Assembly: GCF_937997535.1 (NCBI RefSeq)
Contig: NZ_CALKTT010000077.1
Coordinates: forward strand, 1-9,779
Reading direction: 5' to 3'
DNA: 9,779 nucleotides
Source: an uncultured Campylobacter sp.
Lineage (GTDB): Bacteria > Campylobacterota > Campylobacteria > Campylobacterales > Campylobacteraceae
Numbering within the stretch: the first letter of the stretch is position 1; every line of letters starts with the position of its first letter. The position numbers and the translations under genes are program-made. Shown in pieces: positions 1 through 5,540 of this stretch. The notes under the pieces are model-generated. The model saw only the letters and a program-made list of their open reading frames with translations. It did no database searches and was not told the origin of the DNA.

Positions 1-65
1 TCTTGGAATTCTTGGAATTCTTGGAATTCTTGGAATTCTTGGAATTCTTGGAATTCTTGGAATTT
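1..65. repeat. 9-bp tandem repeat (TTGGAATTC)n
   Basis: Six exact copies of TTGGAATTC run from 3 to 56, with a last variant copy ending in T at 57-65 and a partial copy at 1-2, so the array continues beyond the left edge. Each exact unit carries an EcoRI site (GAATTC). The 9-bp period keeps reading frame and no frame on either strand meets a stop inside the repeat: plus frames give SWN, LGI or LEF, minus frames NSK, EFQ or IPR. Such an array is prone to slipped-strand length change. If translated it would change a protein by three residues per unit without a frameshift. Confidence 0.95.
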
Positions 66-130
66 ATCGCGGTGCCGTCGCGGTAGAATTTTATTGTATT
101 TTTCGTATTCGTAAACGTAAATTTTACCAC
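1..130 (-). CDS. possible partial minus-strand ORF carrying the NSK repeat
   Basis: I do not recognise this protein and it may not be real. On the minus strand a frame opens after a stop at 140-142 and stays open to the left edge. With a GTG start at 128-130 it would read VVKFTFTNTKNTIKFYRDG, then TAI, then repeated Asn-Ser-Lys encoded by the 9-bp array. No Shine-Dalgarno is visible before the GTG. The plus strand is also open across the repeat (LGI frame, to a stop at 200-202), so the strand choice rests only on the more protein-like composition of the minus reading. Confidence 0.25.
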   Translation of the reverse strand, partial: MVKFTFTNTKNTIKFYRDGTAINSKNSKNSKNSKNSKNSKNSK

Positions 131-168
131 GCAACCGGTTTAGGGCTTCTCTGTATGCTAGATAAATT

Positions 169-186
169 CTATTTTTGCAAAAATAG
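169..186. promoter_or_regulatory. 18-bp perfect palindrome
   Basis: CTATTTTTGCAAAAATAG reads the same on both strands. As RNA it could fold into a 7-bp stem with a TGCA loop, but it has no GC-rich stem, so it resembles a dimeric regulator's operator more than a terminator. It lies about 255 bp before atpB and about 40 bp before the possible minus-strand start at 130. The function is inferred from symmetry only. Confidence 0.3.
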
Positions 187-260
187 CGAATTGGCAGTGT
201 AGCCGCAAATTTCGTGCTTACTAGCAAAAATTTTTTCATTCGCTGTAAATATGGAGCTAA

Positions 261-380
261 ATGCCAAAAAAACGCAAAATCCCCGCAGAAATGGCGCGCA
301 AGCTAGACGAAAGTGCTAGGCAAGCAAAGCGGTGCAAGAATTCGCAAAGCTCAAAATTTCACTCGCTAGCGCAAATTTAA
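261..380 (+). CDS. doubtful 39-codon basic ORF
   Basis: An ATG at 261 opens a 39-residue frame ending at TAA 378-380, beginning MPKKRKIPAEMARKLDESAR and ending in SLAQI. GGAG at 253-256 lies four bases before the ATG, which is slightly close for a ribosome binding site. The product would be very basic in its first half, with an amphipathic stretch at residues 8-24. I recognise no family. It may equally be a remnant or a chance frame in the 440-bp stretch before atpB, which otherwise shows no gene. Confidence 0.2.
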   Translation: MPKKRKIPAEMARKLDESARQAKRCKNSQSSKFHSLAQI

Positions 381-402
381 ATATACTTTAACGAATAGAA
401 GT

Positions 403-409
403 GTAAAAT
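403..409 (+). promoter_or_regulatory. putative -10 box of atpB
   Basis: TAAAAT at 404-409, preceded by GTG, lies 31 bases before the atpB ATG, which would give a short leader of about 25 nt. The same block (TGTAAAAT followed by ACGC) occurs at nearly the same distance from gatB, which supports both as promoters. No -35 box is seen, as is usual for Campylobacter sigma70 promoters. Confidence 0.4.
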
Positions 410-440
410 ACGCCTCAAATTTCAACGATCAAGGGTTTTT

Positions 441-1121
441 ATGCTAAAAGACATCTTCCTTTTCGGCGGTTTAATTTCTTACGACCACACTTTTATCTAC
501 CTTTTCTACTTCTTTTTGGTCGTCGCTATCATCGTAGCCGTCGCGCTTTGTTCCACTCGCTCGCTTCAGCTTGTGCCACACGGCATGCAAAATATCGCCG
601 AAGCCTACCTAAGCGGCGTGCTAACGATCGGTAAGGACGCGATGGGTAGCGAGGAGCAAGCCAAAAAATATCTTCCGCTAATCGCAACATTGGGATTTGT
701 GATATTTTTTAGTAACGTTATCGGCTTGGTGCCGGGCTTTGAATCGCCGAGCGCGAGTCTAAATTTAACCCTTTCGCTTACGCTTTGCGTTTGGTTGTAT
801 TACCATTTTGAGGGCGTTCGCGAGCATGGCGTGATCAACTACCTAAAGCACTTTATGGGGCCTGTGAAAATCCTAGCTCCGTTTATGTTTGTTATAGAGA
901 TCGTCTCGCATTTTTCGCGCGTCGTATCGCTTTCGTTCCGACTTTTCGGAAATATCAAAGGCGACGATACCTTCCTGCTCGTTATGCTTACTCTCGCTCC
1001 TGCGCTAGTGCCGATGGTACCGTTCGCGCTGCTTACTTTTATGGCGATTTTGCAGACTTTTATTTTCATGGTTTTAAGCTACGTTTATCTAGCGGGCGCC
1101 GTGATCGTCGATGAGCATTAA
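441..1121 (+). CDS. atpB: F0F1 ATP synthase subunit a
   Basis: Subunit a of the membrane F0 sector. It forms the two proton half-channels against the c-ring and couples proton flow to ATP synthesis. The 226-residue product matches the usual Campylobacter length. Hydrophobic segments lie near residues 16-37, 78-99, 104-121, 143-158, 176-198 and 200-222. The family hallmark SLSFRLFGN is at 163-171, with R167 as the expected essential arginine facing the c-ring carboxylate. Other family blocks are QLVPHGMQN (43-51), GFESPSASLNLTL (99-111) and LQTFIFMVLSYVYLAGA near the C-terminus. The start is supported by AAGGG at 431-435, five bases before the ATG. As elsewhere in Campylobacter, atpB stands apart from the other atp genes, none of which is in the window. 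Its 3' end overlaps the next ORF by 11 bp. Confidence 0.97.
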   Translation: MLKDIFLFGGLISYDHTFIYLFYFFLVVAIIVAVALCSTRSLQLVPHGMQNIAEAYLSGVLTIGKDAMGSEEQAKKYLPLIATLGFVIFFSNVIGLVPGFESPSASLNLTLSLTLCVWLYYHFEGVREHGVINYLKHFMGPVKILAPFMFVIEIVSHFSRVVSLSFRLFGNIKGDDTFLLVMLTLAPALVPMVPFALLTFMAILQTFIFMVLSYVYLAGAVIVDEH

Positions 1122-1335
1122 TTTTAAACGAAATTTCTTATACTTTCTCGTGGGTGCGTCGTTCGGATTGATCTTCGTCGGCGCATTCGTCTTTTTTGCC
1201 TATCCTTCATTTTATTTTTTGGGGCTAAAATTCCTCTTCATCTGCACCGCGCCGGGAGTGATATGCGTCATCATCACCTGCTTGATGGTCGATGTTTTCG
1301 ATCTGAAAGAAAAGCTCCTTAGCAGCGGCGAATAG
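1111..1335 (+). CDS. small two-helix membrane protein overlapping atpB
   Basis: A 74-residue protein with an 11-bp overlap with the end of atpB (ATG at 1111 inside the last atpB codons), suggesting translational coupling because no good Shine-Dalgarno is seen. After a short basic start (MSINFKRN), two hydrophobic segments lie near residues 9-31 and 37-60, followed by an acidic and polar tail (VFDLKEKLLSSGE). This predicts a hairpin in the inner membrane. From memory, C. jejuni has a comparable small integral membrane protein next to atpB (Cj1203c), so the pair appears conserved. The function is unknown; a role in ATP synthase assembly would be a guess from position. Confidence 0.75.
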   Translation: MSINFKRNFLYFLVGASFGLIFVGAFVFFAYPSFYFLGLKFLFICTAPGVICVIITCLMVDVFDLKEKLLSSGE

Positions 1336-1349
1336 AAATCTATCCGATT

Positions 1350-1363
1350 AAATTTTAAAATTT
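1350..1363. repeat. 14-bp AT palindrome, copy 1
   Basis: AAATTTTAAAATTT is a perfect palindrome 15 bp after the stop of the small membrane protein gene. An identical 14-mer occurs at 6895-6908. It may be a transcription end signal, a binding site, or simply the common AT word of intergenic DNA in this genome. Confidence 0.5.
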
Positions 1364-1407
1364 AGCCGCGCCGTGCGCCGCTACAAGCGAGTATTAAAGC
1401 AAAAAAT

Positions 1408-1415
1408 TGTAAAAT
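1408..1415 (+). promoter_or_regulatory. putative -10 box of gatB
   Basis: TGTAAAAT at 1408-1415 (TAAAAT core from 1410) followed by TACGC lies 33 bases before the gatB ATG. It closely matches the block before atpB (TGTAAAATACGC). The predicted leader is about 27 nt and contains AAGG at 1437-1440 as the ribosome binding site. Confidence 0.4.
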
Positions 1416-1448
1416 TACGCGAAATTTTTATTCTAAAAGGTTAAGTTT

Positions 1449-2870
1449 ATGTTTGAAACCGTGATCGGCCTAGAGGTACACTGCCAGCTAAATACCAAAA
1501 CCAAAATTTTCTGCTCCTGCCCCACGAGCTTCGGCGACGAGGCGAATTCGCACGTCTGCCCGACCTGCCTGGCGCTTCCGGGCGCTCTTCCCGTGCTAAA
1601 TGAGGAGGCGGTTAAAAAAGCCATCAGCTTCGGCACCGCCGTCAATGCGACGATCAATCGCAAGTCGGTATTCGACCGCAAAAATTACTTTTATCCCGAC
1701 CTCCCCAAGGCGTATCAAATTTCGCAGTGGACGATCCCGATCGTAGAGCACGGCGAGCTTTTTATAGCTGTGGACGGACAGAGCAAGCGCATCGGCATTA
1801 CGCGCGCGCACCTAGAGGAGGACGCGGGCAAAAATAATCACGAAAGCTCGCGCAGCCTCGTCGATCTAAACCGCGCCGGCACGCCGCTTTTGGAGATCGT
1901 AAGTGAGCCTGATATGCGCTCTGCGGACGAGGCGGTCGCGTATCTAAAAAAACTCCACAGCATTTTGCGCTTTTTAAATATCAGCGACGCAAATATGCAA
2001 GAAGGCTCGTTTCGCTGCGACGTGAACGTCAGCATCCGTCCGCAAGGCGAGCAAAAGCTCTACACGCGCGTGGAGATTAAAAATTTAAACTCCTTTAAAT
2101 TTATCCAAAAGGCGATCGAATTCGAGATCGAGCGTCAGATCGAAGCGTGGCAGGACGGCAAATATGAGCAAGAGGTCGTGCAAGAAACCCGCCTTTTTGA
2201 TACCGCTAAGCTTATCACCAAGCCGATGCGTAGCAAAGAAGACAGCGCCGAGTATCGCTATTTCCCAGATCCCGACCTGCTAACAGTGATCGTGGATGAC
2301 GAGATGCTGGCTGCTGCGCAGCAGATCCCCGAGCTACCCGATCAGAAAAAAGCACGCTACGTCCGCGAGCTGGGCGTTAAAGAGAAAGACGCCGAGATCA
2401 TAATCTCGACCTACGAAAATGCGCGATTTTTTGAGGATCTGATCGCGGCGGGGCACGAGCCCAAACTCTGCGTGAGTTGGCTTACCGTCGAGCTTGCAGG
2501 CAGGCTCAAAAACGGCGTTACGATCGAGGATTCGCCCGTAAACAGCGCGAAGATGAACGAGCTTTTAAGCGCGATCGAAGGCGACGCAGTGTCGCAAAAG
2601 GCGGCCAAAGAGGTGCTTGATTATTTAATGGAGCACGACGAGGCGGTAAGCTCGGTCATCGATAAGCTGGGCTTGAGGCAGGTAAGCGATGACGGCGCGA
2701 TTTTGGAGATCATAGCGCGCGTGATGAGTGAAAACGAGGACAAGGTTGCAGACTACCGCGGCGGCAAGGACAAGCTATTTGGCTTTTTCGTAGGCCAAGT
2801 GATGAAAGAGGGCAAGGGCGCGTTTAACCCCGCGAAGGTGAACGAGCTTTTAAAACAGAAGCTGGGCTGA
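1449..2870 (+). CDS. gatB: Asp/Glu-tRNA(Asn/Gln) amidotransferase subunit B
   Basis: GatB is the kinase and tRNA-binding subunit of GatCAB. The enzyme activates Glu-tRNA(Gln) or Asp-tRNA(Asn) with ATP and amidates it with ammonia from GatA; Campylobacter relies on this route for Gln- and Asn-tRNA. The 473-residue length is normal. The N-terminal catalytic domain (about 1-290) has the zinc-type cysteines C22, C24, C37 and C40, then YFYPDLPKAYQISQ (80-93), HLEEDAGK (121-128), DLNRAGTPLLEIVSEPDMRS (139-158), EGSFRCDVNVSIRP (185-198) and RYFPDPDL (270-277). A helical linker leads to the YqeY-like tRNA-binding tail (about 325-473), ending in VGQVMKEGKGAFNP. AAGG eight bases upstream supports the start. 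gatA and gatC are not in the window, which fits their scattering in this group. A terminator-like hairpin follows about 110 bp downstream. Confidence 0.97.
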   Translation: MFETVIGLEVHCQLNTKTKIFCSCPTSFGDEANSHVCPTCLALPGALPVLNEEAVKKAISFGTAVNATINRKSVFDRKNYFYPDLPKAYQISQWTIPIVEHGELFIAVDGQSKRIGITRAHLEEDAGKNNHESSRSLVDLNRAGTPLLEIVSEPDMRSADEAVAYLKKLHSILRFLNISDANMQEGSFRCDVNVSIRPQGEQKLYTRVEIKNLNSFKFIQKAIEFEIERQIEAWQDGKYEQEVVQETRLFDTAKLITKPMRSKEDSAEYRYFPDPDLLTVIVDDEMLAAAQQIPELPDQKKARYVRELGVKEKDAEIIISTYENARFFEDLIAAGHEPKLCVSWLTVELAGRLKNGVTIEDSPVNSAKMNELLSAIEGDAVSQKAAKEVLDYLMEHDEAVSSVIDKLGLRQVSDDGAILEIIARVMSENEDKVADYRGGKDKLFGFFVGQVMKEGKGAFNPAKVNELLKQKLG

Positions 2871-2982
2871 TTTCGCAGCTTGCGTGGCGGCAAACGGCAA
2901 ATTAAAGGCAGCGGCGCGAGTGCGATAGATGAAGCCTCTGGGATAAAATTTTAAATCCGCTCGCAGCGTTTTGCTTCGAGCT

Positions 2983-3014
2983 AAAGCTTTCGCGCGCCAA
3001 TGGCGAAGGCTTTT
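2983..3014 (+). terminator. terminator-like hairpin after gatB
   Basis: AAAGCTTTCGC (2983-2993) pairs with GCGAAGGCTTT (3003-3013) over 11 bp with one G-U pair, around a 9-base loop, followed by only one further T. The arms end in A and T runs, so it could act in both directions. It sits 112 bp after the gatB stop and directly abuts the strong -10 box at 3017-3025. Confidence 0.5.
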
Positions 3015-3016
3015 CG

Positions 3017-3025
3017 TGTTATAAT
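3017..3025 (+). promoter_or_regulatory. strong extended -10 promoter with no clear gene
   Basis: TGTTATAAT is a perfect extended -10 element (TG, one base, TATAAT), the best sigma70-like box in the window. Transcription would start near 3031-3033. No convincing coding region follows. A GTG at 3034 opens a 77-codon frame with unconvincing composition. The first 40 bases of the predicted RNA can fold: GTGCG (3034-3038) with CGCAC (3066-3070) encloses GCGG (3045-3048) with CCGC (3053-3056). Confidence 0.5.
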
Positions 3026-3522
3026 TTCATTCGGTGCGATCTCGGCGGCTATCCGCTCTGCCTTGCGCACGTTTTGTTCTTTTGAGTTCGTTTTTTCTCG
3101 TGCGGATCGTTTGCGCGAGTGTCGGTCTGCGACGGAGTGGTTTAAGAAGCGCGTCCGTTAGGAAATTTTACTCATGGCTACCTTCAAAGCGTGGCGAAGC
3201 TTGCAGGGAATGCGTAAAATTGCTCTGTTTGCGAGAGCGAGAACGGAAGCTCGGGGTGCGCGGATAGGGTCGAATACACAGGGTCGAATTTGAGTGGTAA
3301 GCCAATGTGTAGGCTAAATTTAATCAATCGCTGCGTCGGATGCGCGTGCCCCAAACCTTGCGCCAAACGATAACGTGGCGAGCGACCGCAAGATCATCTA
3401 GGCTCAAAGCACGCCTTGAGAGATTTAAGCGGATTTAAAAGTGCGATTTGCGATCGGGAGTCTGAGTAAAATTTTTAAAAATTTGATTTGCCTCGGCGAT
3501 ACGTGAGTGAAATTTTAAAGCG

Positions 3523-3528
3523 TATAAT
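3523..3528 (+). promoter_or_regulatory. possible -10 box upstream of gpsA
   Basis: A consensus TATAAT at 3523-3528 faces gpsA, but it is 324 bp from the start codon and lacks a TG extension. A weaker TAGAAT at 3797-3802 is closer (50 bp before the ATG) and could serve gpsA instead. Both calls rest only on the hexamer. Confidence 0.25.
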
Positions 3529-3816
3529 GAAGTTTCAAAATTCTCATTCGTTTGCTGCCGCGCCTTTTGTGAAAGTGTTTTTTGGCGGAAGAGCAAAACC
3601 TTAAAAGTATGAAATTTTAGTAAGGTAAATTTTAAAAAAGCGAAGTTTTGGCTGAGTAAATTTCAAAAGCGTAGAATTTTAACGAGACGAAATTTTGACG
3701 AGATGAAATTGAATTTTAAAGCGTGGCTTCGGCTAGCGTTTGTGCAGGCTCATGTAGGCGCTTTTGGGCTAAATTTTCAAAGAGCGGGAATTTCAATAGA
3801 ATGAAATTTGAAAAAC

Positions 3817-3828
3817 CGCAAATTTGCG
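3817..3828. promoter_or_regulatory. 12-bp palindrome just before gpsA
   Basis: CGCAAATTTGCG is a perfect palindrome ending 24 bp before the gpsA ATG and 14 bp before its ribosome binding site. The position suits an operator or a small hairpin in the 5' leader. The function is inferred from symmetry and position only. Confidence 0.25.
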
Positions 3829-3852
3829 AATAAATTTTTAAAAAGGAACATA

Positions 3853-4743
3853 ATGAAAATCGCGGTTATAGGCGCTGGCAAATGGGGTAGCGCGCTTTTT
3901 GACGCGCTTAGCGCGAAAAACGAATGCGTCATCACTTCGCGCACGCCAAGGCAAATTCCGCATTTTGTAAGCGTGAGCGAGGCATTGGAGTGCGAAGCGC
4001 TCGTTTTCGCGCTCGCGGCACAGCAAACCGCGCAGTGGCTGGATCAAAATTTCACCTACAAAAATCAAAGAATTCTAGTCGCTTCCAAGGGCATCGACGC
4101 AGCAAGCGGTAGGTTTTTGAACGAAATTTTTGAATCTCATGTCGCGCGCGGCAATCTCGCTTATCTATCAGGTCCGTCGTTTGCTACCGAAGTCATGCAG
4201 AAGCTGCCTTGCGCGCTCGTCGTAAGCTCGTGTAACGAAAATCTAGCCGAACTTTTTGCAAGCGCCTTCCCTGCCTACATCAAAACCTACACGAGTGGCG
4301 ATATCATCGGCGCAGAGGTGTGCGGTGCGTATAAAAATGTGATCGCCATCGCTAGCGGCGTTTGCGATGGGCTCGAGCTCGGAAATAACGCTAGAGCGAG
4401 CTTGATCGCGCGCGGCATCGTAGAGATCGCGCGTTTCGGCAAGTTTTTCGGTGCGCGGGACGAGACCTTTTTGGGCTTAAGCGGCGTGGGCGATCTGTTT
4501 TTGACCGCCTCGAGCGCGCTATCGCGAAACTACCGCGTAGGACTAGGACTTGCGCGCGGCAAGAGGCTCAATGAAATTTTGCGCGAGTTGGGCGAGATCG
4601 CCGAGGGCGTGGCTACGACCGAAGCGGTCGTAAATATCGCGACAAAGCACAAAATCTACGCTCCGATCGCTACCGAGGTCGCGCAAATTTTGCATGGAAA
4701 GGACGTAAGAGCGAGTCTAAAGGACCTGCTGCGCAAAAAATAG
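3853..4743 (+). CDS. gpsA: glycerol-3-phosphate dehydrogenase [NAD(P)+]
   Basis: Cytoplasmic enzyme that reduces dihydroxyacetone phosphate to sn-glycerol 3-phosphate, the backbone for phospholipid synthesis. The 296-residue product starts MKIAVIGAGKWG, with the nucleotide-binding GxGxWG motif at 7-12. Further family blocks are ASKGI (77-81), LSGPSFATEV (105-114), the catalytic-type lysine in GAYKN (K161), the substrate-binding run LGNNARASLIARG (176-188) and GLSGVGDLFLT (208-218) followed by SRN (224-226). The frame is open 15 codons further upstream to an ATG at 3808, but the ATG at 3853 is chosen because it has AAGGA at 3843-3847 and puts the Rossmann strand at the very N-terminus, as in the family. 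Length is slightly below the typical 310-340 residues of other bacteria. From memory, gatB and gpsA are also neighbours in C. jejuni. Confidence 0.97.
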   Translation: MKIAVIGAGKWGSALFDALSAKNECVITSRTPRQIPHFVSVSEALECEALVFALAAQQTAQWLDQNFTYKNQRILVASKGIDAASGRFLNEIFESHVARGNLAYLSGPSFATEVMQKLPCALVVSSCNENLAELFASAFPAYIKTYTSGDIIGAEVCGAYKNVIAIASGVCDGLELGNNARASLIARGIVEIARFGKFFGARDETFLGLSGVGDLFLTASSALSRNYRVGLGLARGKRLNEILRELGEIAEGVATTEAVVNIATKHKIYAPIATEVAQILHGKDVRASLKDLLRKK

Positions 4744-5540
4744 CCGTACGATGGAATTCTCTCGCTAAATTTTAGCGGTAAATTCGGCTTGTATAGGTTT
4801 TGATTTAGCCGCTATGCTTGTGAAATTTAGTTGCTGGTTTGCGGATTTTGGTCGTTGTTTGTTTGGATATGTCTACGCGGCTTTGCCTGATAATTTTATG
4901 GGCTTGATTTTCGCCTTGCGGCTTCGCGCATCTGATACGACGCAAAATCGCAGCAAAATGGCGCTTGTATACGATGTGGCGTAGCGGCTTTGACTTAAAA
5001 TTTAGCTTTAAGCTTGAGTGCGAAATTTCAAAGCGAGGTCGTAAAATTTTAAAAGAGGCTAAAATTTTAAAACATTTAAGGTGGATCGCAGGTAGTCTGG
5101 AGCGCTACTGCTTCGTTTTGCTTGCAGCCGCCGATGGTCGGCAGTGGAGGGTGGAGCGGACTGCCCGTCTGCGACTGGGTAGGTCAAAATTTTTGATGTG
5201 TCAGATTTAAAAATTAAGGCGTGGTATTTTTTCTTTAGACGAGGCGGAAAGGCATAAATTTTGAAAATATTCAATACAGATGATGTGTAGTTTCGATAAA
5301 TTTTTAGTGCTTGCAAAGGAGCGGGTTATTCGTCCGCGACTGCGGCGAGTTAAAATTTTACAGAATGTCGGTGTATTATAAATTTTAATACAGGAGCCAA
5401 GGCGAAGGATCGCAAGATGGATTTAAGGGTTGCGACGTAAAAATTTAGCGAAGATAAGGCATATAGCCTATCAAGCTAAATTTTTGCTAGCTCCGTTAAA
5501 GACGCTCGCGAGGCAAGCCGCAAAGATAAAAGAGGAGAAG
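4744..5540. other. gene-poor 797-bp stretch between gpsA and the permease gene
   Basis: No convincing gene or structural RNA is seen. A 15-base inverted repeat CGCTAAATTTTAGCG (4763-4777) lies 19 bp after the gpsA stop and might help end transcription, though it has no following T run. AT words of the AAAATTTTAAAA type recur (around 4987, 5043, 5060 and 5350). TTG-initiated frames at 4965 and 5430 lack coding character. The last 165 bp probably hold the promoter and leader of the permease gene. Confidence 0.55.
5377..5382 (+). promoter_or_regulatory. possible -10 box of the permease gene
   Basis: TATAAA at 5377-5382, in the context GTGTATTATAAAT, is the best -10 candidate before the permease. 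It predicts a start near 5390 and a leader of about 150 nt. That leader holds a tiny ORF (ATG 5417-5419, MDLRVAT, stop 5438-5440) with AAGGA at 5405-5409, seven bases before its ATG, which could be a leader peptide or chance. Confidence 0.3.

Larger units (their letters stand above)
3026..3852. other. gene-poor 827-bp stretch between gatB and gpsA
   Basis: I see no tRNA, rRNA, RNase P RNA, tmRNA or SRP RNA signature here and no convincing protein. The left half (about 3030-3400) is mixed-composition DNA behind a strong promoter and might encode an RNA. It contains a 10-bp direct repeat AGGGTCGAAT at 3266-3275 and 3280-3289. The right half (about 3420-3850) is AT-rich and full of AAATTTTAAA-like words, including a 16-bp palindrome (AAATTTTTAAAAATTT, 3469-3484) and two adjacent degenerate units GAATTTTAACGAGAC (3674-3688) and GAAATTTTGACGAGAT (3689-3704). 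Confidence 0.6.

Noticed and set aside
839..2608. Several antisense ORFs inside atpB and gatB
   Set aside because: They are reverse-frame shadows of strongly supported genes, without start signals or protein-like content.
3034..3267. GTG-initiated 77-codon ORF after the strong promoter
   Set aside because: Arg/Leu/Ser-rich composition with no family resemblance and no ribosome binding site. A leaderless reading is possible, but a noncoding RNA is at least as likely.
3266..3289. GGGTCGAAT duplicates as tRNA T-arm remnants
   Set aside because: The T-arm GGTTCGA core is absent, and no acceptor or anticodon stem can be folded around either copy.
3808..3852. N-terminal extension of GpsA from an upstream ATG
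   Set aside because: It would put 15 residues before the Rossmann strand and crosses the palindrome; the ATG at 3853 has AAGGA correctly placed.
4965..5210. TTG-initiated 81-codon ORF between gpsA and the permease gene
   Set aside because: No ribosome binding site and no protein-like composition; it crosses AAAATTTTAAAA words typical of intergenic DNA.
5430..5540. 37-residue N-terminal extension of the permease from TTG
   Set aside because: Basic sequence not found in the family; the ATG at 5541 has GAGGAG just upstream.
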